From Ichthyophis bannanicus (Eukaryota; Chordata; Amphibia; Gymnophiona; Ichthyophiidae): a stretch of DNA of 64,000 nucleotides. This document shows, piece after piece, positions 30,690 through 42,435 of the stretch (positions are counted from its first letter, which is position 1; each line of letters starts with the position of its first letter). Both the position numbers and the translations under genes were made by a program. The notes beneath the pieces were generated by a model. That model searched no databases, was not told where the DNA came from, and saw nothing but the letters and a program-made list of their open reading frames with translations. The stretch lies in the NCBI GenBank assembly GCA_033557465.1, contig CM066036.1, positions 718,186,828 through 718,250,827 on the forward strand, given 5' to 3'.

Positions 30690-31887
30690 ACCTCCATCAT
30701 CTAATGGTCCAATTGACTACCTCACAGGTGTTTTGCTATGAATATATTTGAAAACATTTTTATATTGCATTTTTGCTTCCACGGCAAGCTTCTTTTCAAA
30801 TTTCCTCACCTTGCATTTAACTTGCCAGTTTTTATGTTTCCTGTTTTCATCATTTAGCTCTTTTTTCCATTTTCTGAATAGATTCTCTGTTAGATAAAAC
30901 AGCCTCTCTGACCTCACCTTTAAGCCATGCTGGCTGTTGTTTGGCCCTCCTTCTACCTTATTTTTAAATAAGGCCCAGGCTTGATGTAAATTCTTTACGT
31001 TTGCAGTTGCCCCTTTTAGTTTTGAAAGATAAATGCTAGCACGGTAAATTTCCTTGCTATCCTCCCTCTTTTTATTAATTCAAAAGTGATTATGTTATGA
31101 TTGTTATTGCCAAATGGCTCCAAAACAGTTACCTCTTGCACTAAATCCTACGTTCCACTCAGGGCTAGGTCAAAAATAGCATCCCCACGTGTTGATTCCA
31201 TAACCAGCTGCTCCATGAAGCAGTCATTTACTTCATATAGAAACTTTATTTCCCTAGCATGTCCTGATGTGATATTGACCCAGTCAATACCAAGATAATT
31301 GAAATCTTCCAATATTACTGTGTTGTAAACTTTGCTAGCTTCCCTAATGTTAGCATTTCATCATCTGTTTGTTCATTCTGTCCAGGCAGAAGGTAGTACA
31401 CCCCCACTGCCATTCCCTTCCTCTTTTTAAATGGAATTTTTACCCATAGAGATTCTACAATGTATTTTGTTTCTTGCAAAATCTTCATGTTGTTTGACTC
31501 GATGCCCTCTTTATCATATGGAGCCACCCCTCCACCAATGTGATTTATCCTATCATTGCTATATAGTTTTTAGCCTGGTATCACAGTGTCCCCATTAGAT
31601 TGTCCTCCTTCCACCAGGTCTCTGAAATACCAATTATATCTAACTTTTCATCCATTGCTGTATATTGTATACTAACTTCCCCATCTTATTTTTAGACTTA
31701 TAGAATTTGCATTTCAAAGTTTGTCTTTTGCTAATATTAACAGTCTGGTTATTTGATGGCAAGGTTAATTTAGAATCTTTCAACTCTGCTTTTTACTTAA
31801 AGGCACCTGGATTACTTTTACCTTTATTAGAACCTCTCTAGTGGGATGTCCTGAATTCTCTGTTTTTCTAGTATCCTTCAAGGATGC
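30690..31887 (-). pseudogene. CR1 LINE endonuclease region
   Basis: The minus strand encodes the end of an APE-type endonuclease and the linker before the RT. Fragments in order are APYDKEGIESN, VESLWVKIPFKK, GVYYLLPGQNEQTDDEML, a GDFNY-type motif read as EDFNYLGIDWVN, then NNHNIITFEL (the SDH position, read NHN). The linker frame 30717-30917 reads SERLFYLTENLFRKWKKELN. Key endonuclease residues are changed and stops occur. It seems to be the same CR1 copy as the ORF1 fragment at 33300-33960, split by the L2 at 31888-33003. Confidence 0.75.
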
Positions 31888-33003
31888 ATCATTTATTTAT
31901 TTATTTTTATTTATTTAACAAACTTTTATATACCGCAACCTTCCGACCATCAGGTGCGGTTTACATAAAACAGATAAGGAGACAGAAAGGCATTTCTGTT
32001 TTTACATTGAACAATCATGAACTATGTGCATAAACAATTGAACTTTTAACTATTAAACTTTGTAGCACTATGTACAATTAACTATGTACAGTTAGTAGGA
32101 GAGAGTTCAACAGTATAAACATCATAGGCAGGGTCAAGGTCAAAATATCTTGAGGCATTGCGGTATTGGTCTCCGTGTGTTATATAGATTATCCTTTTTT
32201 CGTTTTGGGGTTGAGAATTTGATATTGGTCCGTAGTGGGAGATAAAAAGGTGAGTTTTTAAGTTTTTGCGTAGGTCTTTAAGGTCGGTTAAGGCTCTGAT
32301 TTCATCAGGTAGAGAGTTCCAGAGTATAGGGGCTGCATGGGAGAATGCTTTTTTATTAGTTTTTTTTGGTCTTTGTGAATTCTTTTGGAATCCTTATTTT
32401 ATTGGTGTTGCCTCTTCTATGTGCACATTGGGGTGTGTCTTTAGTGATTAGTTTATTTAGAGTAGTTGGTGCAGTGTTATTTAATGCTTTAAAAGTGGTT
32501 ATTATTAATTTATAGTTTATTCTACATTGAATGGGGAGCCAGTGTAGTTTGGCTAGATAGGGTGATATGTGCTCAAAAGGGTGTACCTTCATTATGGTTC
32601 TGGCTGCAGCATTTTGAGCCAATTGGAGCCTTTTGATGTTTTGGTTAGTTGTGCCTAATAGAGAGAGGTTGGCGAAGTCAAAATGTGGGGTGATAATGGC
32701 TTGAATGATACTTAGGAAGTCTTGCAGGTGAACTAGAGGGTGTAATTGTTTTAAAACTTTGAGTTTAAAGTATATTTTCTTTGTTGTATTTCTTATGCGT
32801 GTGTTCATACTAAGGTGTGTGTCTAGTATCACCCCTAGGTATTTTATTTCTTTTTTTATGTGGATGTCATGATTCTGACGTGTAATGTGGGTAGGGGGGG
32901 TGAAAGATTTGTTTTTTGTTACAATCAGTATGTCAGTTTTGGAGTGGTTAATAAAGAGGTTGTGGTCTTCTAACTAAGTTGCTAGTTCCTTGAAACAATC
33001 ATT
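31888..33003 (-). pseudogene. L2 LINE inserted in CR1
   Basis: 3' end at left ((TTTATTTA)n, 'tataccgcaaccttcc', 'aggtgcggtttacat'). The minus frame 32356-32832 reads LDTHLSMNTRIRNTTKKIYF, LQDFLSIIQAIITPHFDFAN, LQLAQNAAARTIMK and LAKLHWLPIQCRINYK. Flanked by ATCATT at 31888-31893 and 32998-33003, a possible 6-bp duplication. 5'-truncated, lacks the catalytic box. Confidence 0.85.
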
Positions 33004-33065
33004 CTGAACCATGTGTTCTTAGTACTAACATGTACCAAGACAGCAGACTCCTTCCAGCACTATCT
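33004..33065 (-). mobile_element. CR1 ORF1 piece, partial duplicate
   Basis: About 43 bp (33023-33065, 'gtactaacatgtaccaagac' onward) repeats at 33504-33547 with a few changes, in the same orientation. It lies between the L2 and a short hairpin. Confidence 0.6.
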
Positions 33066-33145
33066 AACTATAAATGTATCTGTCTTACAATGAGTATTGT
33101 CGATCACACTTATGGGCTCATTGTAAGACAGACACATTTATAGTT
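33066..33145. repeat. 29-bp-arm hairpin
   Basis: Arms 33066-33094 and 33117-33145 are reverse complements with one mismatch around a 22-nt spacer. It joins the CR1 piece and Penelope-like sequence. Possibly a junction product of Penelope insertion, which often leaves inverted copies. Confidence 0.9.
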
Positions 33146-33149
33146 CTTC

Positions 33150-33300
33150 AGGAGCCAGCATGCTGTCGCTCCCGATTACAGGAAGCTAATACAGTTCCCC
33201 CTGAAGAAGGCAGTGTGACAAAATGTGGCCATGTCGGGGTGTTTCTGTTGTTTGTCTGCTGCTCTTGCGAGTGTGTATGCTCCTATGTGGACCCCAAGTT
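33150..33300 (+). mobile_element. Penelope-like 3' UTR fragment
   Basis: A short stretch containing the hammerhead-like core listed next, with downstream 'gtttctgttgtttgtctgctg'. No protein-coding part. It appears inserted in the CR1 ORF1 sequence, which resumes by about 33300. Confidence 0.45.
33191..33241 (+). ncRNA. Hammerhead ribozyme-like core, CpG-decayed
   Basis: Stem I CCCC (33197-33200) pairs with GGGG (33236-33239). The core CTGAAGA (33201-33207) fits CUGANGA. Stem II candidates lie in 33208-33219. GACAAAATG stands where GACGAAACG is expected, which two CpG to CA/TG changes would explain. Stem III is TGTGGCCATG-like around GGCC, and the cleavage triplet is GTC (33233-33235). Block order fits a type I hammerhead as known from Penelope-like elements. 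The present copy lacks the G of GAAA and is probably inactive. Confidence 0.5.
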
Positions 33301-33960
33301 CCTAGCAAATGTAAAGCCCTCTTCCTTGCACCGTCTCATCTACACATTGAGACTCCGGAGATCTGCCTGCCTCTTGGGCCCTGGGTGTGGAAGGGGAAGC
33401 ATTTCTGAGAATGCTACCCTGGAAGTTTTGGATTTCAACTTTCTACCCCAAATCCTAAATTTGGCTTCTAGAACCTTCCTCACACATGTTCCTATGTCAT
33501 TCGTACTAACATGTACCAAGATAGCAGAGTCCTCCCAGCACTATCTAAAACCTTGTCTAGGTGGTGCATGAGGTCCGCTACCTTTGCACCAGGCAGGCAT
33601 ATTACAAGGCGATCCTGACGTCCACCAGCAACCCAGATATCTACATGTCTAATGATTGAATTAACAGCTATAATGGCCATCCTAGACCTTCCCTCATGGG
33701 TACATAGCCTTGTAGACACATCTTTGGTGCAAGAGGGCATTACATTACCTAGAGGACAGGTCCTAGCTACAGGATCACTTCCTGCCACACCAGGGCGATG
33801 CTCTCCTTTCATATGACCTCTCTCCTCCATGACACCAGAAAGGTTGCCAGACTGGAGGTGGGACTTCTCTATTATATCCCTGTAGGTCTTGTCCATATAC
33901 CTTTTGTCTGCCATCCCTTTATGAATCAAGTCGTCCGTTTTTATCCTATAACATCAGTAT
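33301..33960 (-). pseudogene. CR1 ORF1 with SGNH/esterase-like domain
   Basis: Minus frame 33492-33929 reads MAIIAVNSIIRHVDIWVAGG and DRLVICLPGAKVADLMHHLD, then LSWYMLVRMT. This is the start of the esterase-like domain of CR1 ORF1. The GDS nucleophile motif appears as VNS, and HVGTND is frameshifted to YMLVRMT. Continuation 33300-33490 in other frames includes KFRIWG and LKSK-like text. ORF1 esterases are thought to help CR1 mobility, perhaps via membranes or lipids. Decayed. Confidence 0.65.
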
Positions 33961-36284
33961 TTGTATTTATGAATTTTTAAATTCAAATATGAATTACCAT
34001 AAGTCATGAGATATTTTTTGTAAATGTGATACAATTGAAGAAAAGCCAATTGTTTTGTCTTTTTTGTCTTTAGTATGAAAAAAATGCATGACACTTTTTG
34101 CACATTCTGTGTGTTAACGCTTACAGCATCCAGGTTAACTCCCTTTGCTTTGGATGTTGGAAAAGAATCACACGTTGTCACATGTAAAGGGACATTTCAG
34201 CAGTGATTTCATTTCCAAATGATTAGAAGTGAGACATGGAACCACAAAGCTGGTTTATGTCATCTCTCTGTTGGAGCTGGCAGTAATGCCAAAAAATTAG
34301 ATATTTGATAGGTTTGTGAGAGAAACAGATGCAGAAAGATGCATTTCCCATCATGTTTAGACTCTTTCTTATCTTTAAGAAAAAACACTCCAGCTGAATG
34401 AAATCTATTTTACTGGTTTTACAATATCCAGAAGAAAATACTGAATCAAGAAAATTACCAAGTTGATTTGAAACTGATGTCACTCTTGAGGGATTATTAA
34501 AGCATAAAGGAATAGTTCAAGTGCTGTTACGCTGTTATCCATCTCCCTTCAGTTCACATGCTTTTTGGCTATTATGAAAATAATGTATACATTTGAAAGA
34601 AAATATTAAAATTAGGGGGAAGCTAGCCCATCTGAGGACTATTCTCTGAGATTTTTTGGAAGCAGTTTAATTTTGCCAGCTGTCTGCTAAAGAAATCTAG
34701 CCAGGTGGGGCTTGTAGCCCATGACTAAGGAACCTACCAGTGCAGCTGTCCAGCCTGCCCTAAGGATGAATTAAAACAAATGGCAAGCATGAAAGGATCC
34801 GTTTTTATTTTCAAGAAAGTAGCTACCTTCTTTGGTTCATTTTCCCTTCCCTGTGCTCTGGTTAACTTATGGTCTCCCAAGGTTTTAGCAGCCTAATAGA
34901 AAAATCACTAACATGTTTTCGACATTGGTGATTTAATCTGGTTTTAATATTTTTCTTTTCTAAATAAGCATTGTATTTACTTAAATGCAAAGAACGGCCT
35001 GGTTACATCTGGACCTAGTACTGGTAGATTTTCATTTTGCACAAATAGCTTTCCTGATTTTCTAAGATGCTAAAGGGTGTTCCTGGATGCTGGAACAATG
35101 CAAGCTTCTTTATATTGCTTCATCAGTGGAGCTGAAACATAATATTCCACTTTGCACACTGGTGTCAGTCTTAAGCAGAAGAGTTCTTCTGGATACCTCA
35201 CAGACATCTATTGTCTCCTGAGTATTATTTGTAAGTGATCACCTGCTCATTCTTTCACACAGTGTGAGCAGAGAGAATCTCAAAACATTATTAATGAGAA
35301 ATTTTGTTTTGCTTGGAAGATTAAAAAAGGTCATTGTGCTTTCTGCAATGCCTTAAAAGAAACCTAATTACAGGCATTGACACTGATATAGTAAGAGTTC
35401 ACATTGAAGTGTTCCTTTCCCAAAAATTAGCAGTTTGGCAGGCTTTTTAGAAGTTGTCATGCTGGTTTGTAATACCAGAACGTAGGCTGGCAGAGCTGTG
35501 AATGTGTTCACTTTTGGAGGCTTTCTCATAAGGATATATACTTGAGGCATTCCAGAGAAAAACAACCAAAATTGTGTGTGTATCTGTGCTAAAAGACATA
35601 TGCAATGAGACTTGGGGATATTTATTAAGCATTTTACCATAGCTTAATTTCGCACGGGAGTCGCTAACCTGTGGTAAGTCAGTATGGCAGATTAGTAACT
35701 CCCTCGGTAAAAGAATAATACAACTTGAGTTCAATCACACAAGCTATGCTATTCCTGGAAAAAAAACGAACACACCGTCATTATTTTTCCTCCCCAGTAC
35801 CCTTACTTAAAGGGGCTAATATCTTTCAAGAGTCAAACACACCTCCCAATTCCTCCCCCATCAAAGCAGCCCCCTCCAGTCACAAGATCCAAAGACCCCA
35901 CTCCAAATGTGCCCCCAAATAGATCTCCACCTTGTGAAGATACTCCATGAACTCCCTCTGAACTGGAAGGGACCTCCCACACCTAAAACAGACCCCCTCC
36001 CCTGAACACTTTCCTTCTGGAATAGACCCGCCCCAAAGACAGCCCCAAACCTACAGTGCAATCCCTGATGTCTAGTTGTGGCAAGCATGAGTGATCCCCA
36101 TTAGCTCCTTTCCCTAGACTACCAGGGTCAGAATGGTGCTGGAAGACCCCTAGCAATAGTCTCATTGTGCTATTTTTAGGAATCAAGCTGAAAAATAAAA
36201 TTGTCGACTGGCAGTATTTTGAAGCTGGCAACCTAGGTATAGGAGTGACTGGGAATTTACTCTTCCTCCCTTCACTAGACACTA
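33961..36284. other. No recognisable gene
   Basis: 2.3 kb of ordinary A/T-rich sequence. The stretch near 35640-35700 (ggagtcgctaacctgtggtaag) resembles 51078-51130, so a diverged dispersed repeat may be present. None of the frames carries a motif I recognise. Confidence 0.45.
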
Positions 36285-36936
36285 GGGGGGTCATTACGAT
36301 CAGCATTTAGCGGATATACGTCCAGTTTGGACGTACATCCCCCACTTGAGCCCGATGCCAATCCTAAAGCTTCCTGAACGTACAGAGGAGATGAGCAGGA
36401 AGCTCTGGATGGGGACGGGTGGGAGAGGGCTGGAGGAAGAGTGTGGATGGGGCAGAGGCGGGACCTCTACCCCGGAAGTACAGGACCAATTTCAGTTGTG
36501 ATTCTGTATGTCCGGGCATGAGGAGGTAGACGGGGAATTTATTACACCTCAGGGGTGGAATAAGTCCCCCTGACATTGGCAGCCTTCATGGCGGGACCCC
36601 CCCCCAAGACCAAGTAAGCAGGGCAGGAGGTTCACTGCAGCCTGATCCTGGCCTTGGCAGGCCCCAGGATCTTCTGACTCGTGCAGTGGGATGCATGGCG
36701 TCGGGATGCTACAGCACCGGGTCTCCATGCAGGCTCTTCAGCTGGCTTAAACAGGGTGGAAGCTGTCTGTCCATTGGCACAGAATTGGGGCACATCCTGC
36801 CCATCCAGGCCCTTTTCACCCAATTCTGCTCGCGCAGGAATGTCTAGCTCTCGCGGGGATTAGGTGCAAATGTGGCCTGTCCAGATTTTGGACATCCAGA
36901 TGGGCCAAAATTGTCCCGATCAGAATGGGGCCCTAG
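36285..36936. mobile_element. Unclassified ~650-bp repeat (copy 1), DNA-transposon-like
   Basis: Starts GGGGGTCATTACGATC and ends GATCAGAATGGGGCCC, imperfect inverted repeats. It shares landmarks in order with 58264-58958: GTACGTCCAGTTTGGACG-type palindrome, 'gctctggatgg', 'tgtatgtccggcatgag', 'ggggaatttattacacctcagggg', 'ccagattttggacatccagatgg'. A TAG at each edge (36283, 36934) could be a 3-bp duplication, as in PIF/Harbinger. No coding region. Confidence 0.6.
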
Positions 36937-37695
36937 GGATTATGGTAACAGGCCCAGGGGGTGTCTATAGAGGAGGTCTCTTCAGTGAGGGAGGGCATCT
37001 GGGATGTGTCTTTGGGGAATAGATCTTGTTTTGGGGGGCTGGATTTGGGGTCAGGTGCTTGGATTATCAGGCCTTTTCTGTGTGTGGGAGAAGGGAAACT
37101 ATGATCTGGGGGGTGTTTGTTAAGGGGAAACTGCGACCTGGAAGTGTTTGTTGGGGAAGGGATCAGGGTAGAGCTGGGCCGCATGTTAGTGGCCAGATGC
37201 TCCCATGGATGAAAAACAACTTCAGCTCAAAGATGACATTATTTTTCCAGAAATAATGCTATGTACAAAGTTTAACACAAACTGCCTTATTCAATTTGCA
37301 TAATACTAAGGTGTTTTGCATACATGTGCATGCTTTACCTCACATTATTAGGTATCACCCATTATGGTAAAATAACACACATCTTTGTCCTTTAGCATAT
37401 ATTAGGAGGCAAATATCATGAATTATTCTCTTTAGTTTGTTTATTCACAACAAGCTGAGCAAGTTCAAACTGGTATCAGTTGTTGTGGGATCATTAACCA
37501 ATATATGATACTTCCCTTGAAGCAGATTCATGGATGATTTGAAATTCAGTACTGTGTCAGGGCAAAGTTAAAGTTAAGTGTTGTGAGAGGGGCAAAGTTA
37601 AAGCTAAGGGGGGCATATTTAGTGGCAGCAGCTAGGCTAAATAAACTGCCTAGCCACTGCCGCTTTAATTACAACTGGATATTGAGCGGTAGCCT
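36937..37695. other. No recognisable feature
   Basis: Mixed composition, no motif. A near-tandem 'gggcaaagttaaag' occurs twice near 37560 and 37590. Confidence 0.4.
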
Positions 37696-37699
37696 TCAC

Positions 37700-40490
37700 T
37701 TGGTTTGCAGCTTGTCGTGTTGTGAGGGCTTGTGTGCTTGTATGTGGAGAACTAAGCTATCAGTAGCTTAACAACTGGCAGGGTCTCCCAAGATGGACAG
37801 GTCTCAGCTGAAATGCCAGTCAAAGACAAACCACCCATCTGGGCAGCAGCAGATTGGGACATTGTTGGCAAAGAAGGATCACATTTCTGTGACAATGGCA
37901 ACAACACTAGCATTACCTATGCGGAAGAAAGGTCCGGCAATCTACTTCCATAGCTTGCGACAAAAACTCAATGGATAGTCACAACAAAACAAATTGTGAT
38001 ATAGTTATGGAAGATGAGACCACCCCACCCAGGTCAGAAGGCATTCAGTGGGTTGCTGGGGATGAGCTGAAGACTTTTCAGAGTAAAGTCACCATTTATG
38101 ATGTGGTTGGAACATAGCTCTCAGGATGCTGATGTAACTGTGCATGAAATGAGAGTCAGAAACTGCAAAGATGCCTTACAAATTGTGACATGGAGCATAC
38201 AAAGCTTGAACCAAAAGAAGTTGAAGGTGGTCAAGAATGAAATGGAATGTGTACAACTCGATCTGTTGGGTGTCAGCAAACTGAAATGGACTGAATTGGG
38301 CTCTTTGAATCTGAAGATCACATGGCATACTATGCCGGAAATGAAACTCAAAGACTTAATGGTGTTGCATGAAGAAACTTGTAAGAACTGTAATGAAATA
38401 CAATGCAGTCAGTGAACTCTTAATTTCTATTTGTCTATGAGGAATGCCCAACAACACAACTATTATTCAGGTATACTGCATGTGCCAACACAGCTGCTGA
38501 AGAGGATGAAGTTGATTAATTCTATGAACAAGTACTAGCTGAAACTGACAGAACATGCAAAGAAGATATCCTGATAGTCATGGGTGACTGGAATATAAAG
38601 GTTGGAAACAAAGAAGAAGTGGTTTGAAAATATGGACTTAAAAACAGAAATGAGGCTGGAGAAATACTGATAAAATTCTGCAAGACCAATGATATTCATC
38701 TGCAAACACTTTCTTCCAGCAACACAAGCGACAACTGTACACACTGACTTCACCCAATGGATTGTACAAAAAGCAAATTGACTACATCTGTGAAGCCAAT
38801 TATGGATAACCTCAAAAACATCAGCAAAGACAAAACCTGGAGATGACTCTGGTACAGATCACCAGCTACTAGTATGCAAACTCAAGCTAAAGCTGAAAAG
38901 GAGTAAGCCACTCATGAATGTAGTATGACCTTGAGAATATGCTACTAGAATTTAAAGACTGTCTACAAAATGGATTCACTGCTTTGGATACAAATGACAG
39001 AGCACCAGAAGAGTTATGGGATGACATCAAGAAAGTTGTGCTTGAAGAAAGTGAGAAGCCCCTACTAAAGGTAAAAAAACAACAATGGATGACTGAAGAA
39101 ACTCTGAAAATTACCCAGAAACACAGAGAAGCTAAAGCTACAGAAGAACATTCGGTAATCACGAAACTTAACAGATTTCCAGTGTGTAGCAAGACAAGAC
39201 AAGGAGAAGTACTACAATAGCACATGAAAGAAAATTGAATCTGAAACTAATAGTAATAATAATACTAATAATACCACATTATACCTACCTAGTTCATCAC
39301 CTGTTGCCTTATTTACAAAGTTCACCTTGTTATTCTCTGTTATACAATATCAAAGTTGATTGTATCTACCTAGTTCATTATATTTCCGAACTCAACTGAG
39401 TTCACCTTGTTTTGTGTAAACCACTTTGACTATCCAGAAAAACGTTGAATAAAAAGTCTTAAATAGAGAAAGAACAAGATTGGTTTTCCTAAAGCTTTGA
39501 GAGTTAAAGAGAAAATTCTAGCCTCAAATTGGAATGCTAAAAGATGCTCAATGATCCATATTGCATGAAGCTGAGAAGATCAAGATAAGGCGGAAAGAAT
39601 ACACAGAGTCATTATACCATAAAGATCAAGAGGACCAACAGCCCTTTCAATCTGTACCTTATAATCAGGAACCATTGGTGAAAAAATAAGTTGAAGCAGC
39701 ACTGAAAGCTTTAACAAAGAACTGGGCATTGATGGCGTTCCCATTGAAGTATTACAGGAATCAGATGTGGCTGTTATCATACCTACAAGGCTCTGCCAGG
39801 AAATTTGAAAGACATATTATGGTCAACTAATTAGAAAAGACCTGTGTTCATGCCAATACTGAAGAAAGGTGATCACACAGTCATTCTGATCCCACATGCC
39901 AAAAACATTCTACTCAAGATCATTCAGTGGAACAAGTGGATCATACTTGAAACGATAACTGCTTGACATGCAAGCAGGGTTCAGGAAAGGCTGAGGAACG
40001 AGAGACATTGCAGATGTGAGATGGATACTTGAAAAGATAAAAGAATACCAAAAGGATATCTATATGTGTTTTATTGACTACAGCAAGGCCTTTGAGTGTG
40101 TAAATCATGAGAAACTCTAGGCCACCTTAAGCATGGGCATATCAGAACACCTGATAGTTCTCATGCACAACCTTTACATTGATCAAGAAGCAACAGCTCA
40201 AACGGAGAAACAGAATGGTTTAAAATCAGCAAAGTTGCATACTTTCCCCCTACCTGTTTAATTTATATGAAGAACAAATCATTGGCGATGCAGGACTGTG
40301 TAAAGACAACTGAGATGTGAAGACCAGTGGAAGACAACCTTCACTATGCTGATGTTGCCACATTACTGGCTGAAAGTGAAGATGATTTGATACATCTGCT
40401 TCTCAAGATCAAGGAATATAGTCCTAAAATGGGTCTGCACCTTAATGTGAAGAAGACAAAGATACTGACAACTGGAAAAAAATCAATAAG
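37700..40490 (+). pseudogene. RTE/BovB-type LINE, near full length but decayed
   Basis: 5' region 37700-37985 matches 4872-5150. Endonuclease pieces: NCKDALQIVTWSIQSLNQKK, LDLLGVSKLKWTELG, then GDWNIKVGNK (38584), PEELWDDIKKVV and WMTEETLKITQKHREAK (38939-39220). RT pieces: GIDGVPIEV (39724), QAGFRKG (39968), YMCFIDYSKAFECVNHEKL (40066), LHYADVATLLAESEDDL (40342) and LNVKKTKILTTGK. The catalytic YADD is YADV, and there are many stops and frameshifts. A LINE tail is inserted at 39245. The 3' end is missing, cut at about 40490 where Harbinger-like sequence begins. Element-type endonuclease/RT would carry out target-primed reverse transcription. Confidence 0.85.
39245..39466 (+). mobile_element. 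L2-type 3' tail inserted in RTE
   Basis: Ends 'tgtgtaaaccactttgac', 'gttgaataaaaagtctt', like the L2 3' end at 15590-15650. The RTE coding text stops before it and resumes after it. Confidence 0.5.
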
Positions 40491-41048
40491 CCCTGCGTGG
40501 ATGCGTGGAGTGCCGGACCCAGATCCAGCATTTGTGGAGGAATGGGAGGCTGAAGAGGCATAAGATGGTGAGGGTGCAGAATCTGGGAGCCAGCAGTAGG
40601 CCAGGGCACTGGCCCACCGTGCGTAGATGATATGTGACAGTTTCTGAGGCAACTGCCCCGTACCAGCACCAGGATAGGACATACACAATCACCAATAAAG
40701 TGTCCATTACCTTGCAATGTGTGCAGAGTGATATTTTATTTCTCCCCACGTGATTCTCCTGCCCCAGTGCTCCCCGCTGGCCAAGGGCGCTTGCTAACAC
40801 ATACACTGTGACACAGTGAAGTGATGTTGGAGGATGTGCTGGCAGTGTCATGTGGGCTGACAGACATGGCACAGGGCTAGCAGGTGGCTGTGTTGTTGCG
40901 TTGGCAGCTCCAGAACCTATCCCCTGTGCCTGCATGAGGCCAAACAAACTGCTCAGGGAACAAGGATTGATGCCTGGTAAGCTTCTATCTCCCTCATCAG
41001 TCATAGGTGCCCCTCCATGTGGCACTCCACACACAATCTGTGGTTCCA
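40491..41048 (-). mobile_element. Harbinger-like element, 3' flank of Myb gene
   Basis: Sequence downstream of the minus-strand Myb-like gene, with no motif of its own. It abuts the truncated RTE. Assignment to the same element rests on position only. Confidence 0.35.
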
Positions 41049-41870
41049 TCACTCCTCGCGCTCTACCTCCCTTGCCCGTTCTGCAGCCTGCCAGATACTT
41101 TGCAGCTCAGACAGTATGCCCTCTGTGCCAGTCACAAGGTGCGTACCCTCCTGCAGTAGCTCCTGGTATAGGTCACTGTCCCCTGCACCCACAGGGTCAT
41201 CCAGGATGGCAAATTGTAGCTTGACGAGTGGGGCATCATCTGTCTCTGGTTCCTCAGCACTGGCAGTCACGCTGGCTTGATCCACTGACCTGGGTAGTGA
41301 ACTTGACTGATCCTTTGCCTTGACTGGTGCACTGGACTGCTCCGCTGCCTTGGCAGGCACACTGGCCTCAATGGCTGTGCTGTATCCTGGCTGTGCACTG
41401 GCATTATCTGTGGCTCCCCCTGATGCATCTGTCCCAGGCTGGGAGGACGGAGTCTCTGGCAGGTCTGTGGGAGAGAACAGATGGCAGAGGTTAGTGATAT
41501 GATTTGCCAGGTCGGCCTATGGGATGGCACACAACCCACTACAGACCCAGCAGGTGGTGCACGGTCCGCACCATATCCACCCCACGCAGCACCCAAGGTC
41601 CAACAGATAGACAAGCATGCCCTGGTTGGACGGAGGCATTGTGGGGATACATACATGGCTGTCATAGTCCCACCTGGGCCATGGGGCACCCCTACTCACC
41701 CCCTGTCTACCTGCAACCCCAGAGATGGCAACCTCCTCCACGTACTGCAGCACCTGCTCCTCTAGTGGGGTGAGGCTGCACTGCTGCACAGGCGGCAGCC
41801 TGCTGTTGCAGGCCCTCTTCACCTTTGCTGCCTGCCGTACCTTGCGCCACTTCTTTTTTATGTCCTCCAT
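41049..41870 (-). CDS. Harbinger-type Myb/SANT-like protein, two exons
   Basis: Exon A (41870 to 41699) reads MEDIKKKWRKVRQAAKVKRA ... LTPLEEQVLQYVEEVAIS, ending GVAGRQG. Exon B (41464 to 41049) reads LPETPSSQPGTDASG ... LYQELLQEGTHLVTGTEGIL and ends in a charged helix AAERAREVEREE. A strong donor (GTGAGT, 41698-41693) and acceptor (pyrimidine tract then CAG, 41467-41465) bound a 234-bp intron, and the join keeps frame. The joined product is about 195 residues without a stop. Myb/SANT-like partners of PIF/Harbinger transposases bind the element ends and bring the transposase to DNA and the nucleus. The DNA-binding N-terminus lies upstream (41871-42075) but out of frame, so the gene is probably broken there. 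Confidence 0.6.
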
Positions 41871-42075
41871 GTCCCTGTTGTGGTGGTGGTGGACTGCATT
41901 GCCCCTGCAGATGATGTCTCGCCATGCTGTCTGCAGGGTTCTGGATCCTCTGTCACGAAGAGGGCAGTGTGCTGCTACAGGATGAGCCCCAGGGCCATAG
42001 CTGTCTCAAAAGGCGTAAAGTTAACCTTCCTTATGCATTTTGCCACTGTCGGTGCCTTGTTAGCCACTGTGTAGC
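41871..42075 (-). pseudogene. N-terminal Myb/SANT-like part, frameshifted
   Basis: The minus strand reads KVNFTPFETAMALGLIL, a stop, then QHTALFVTEDPEPCRQ, resembling the start of a Myb/SANT-like domain (NFTP.E...L, aromatic F/W spacing). Stops and a frame change separate it from the KKWRK part at 41870. Likely the original start of the gene. Confidence 0.45.
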
Positions 42076-42435
42076 CACGCGCTAAGGTGGTGTTCGACAA
42101 CCCACGTAGGTCCTCTTACGCATACATGGTTAGAATGTGCAGTGGTATCACACCCCATCCAAAGGCATATCCAGTACCCGCATAGGCCCCTGGACGCCGA
42201 CGGTTTGAAAATCTGCATGACAGCTTACCACGGTAGGATGTCATAGCTGCACAGCACTGAGCAATGGCAACATAGGCATGCAGGGCTGCCCAGACTGCGA
42301 TACCCGGGTAGGTCACATAACACAGTAAACGAGCATGGCAACTGTGGCATGTGCCACTCTGATGGTGTGCCTTCGTGGGGCAGAGGTTGCCCTGCATGTG
42401 CAGCATTGCTGGGCCACATTTGTGCTGCCATAGCC

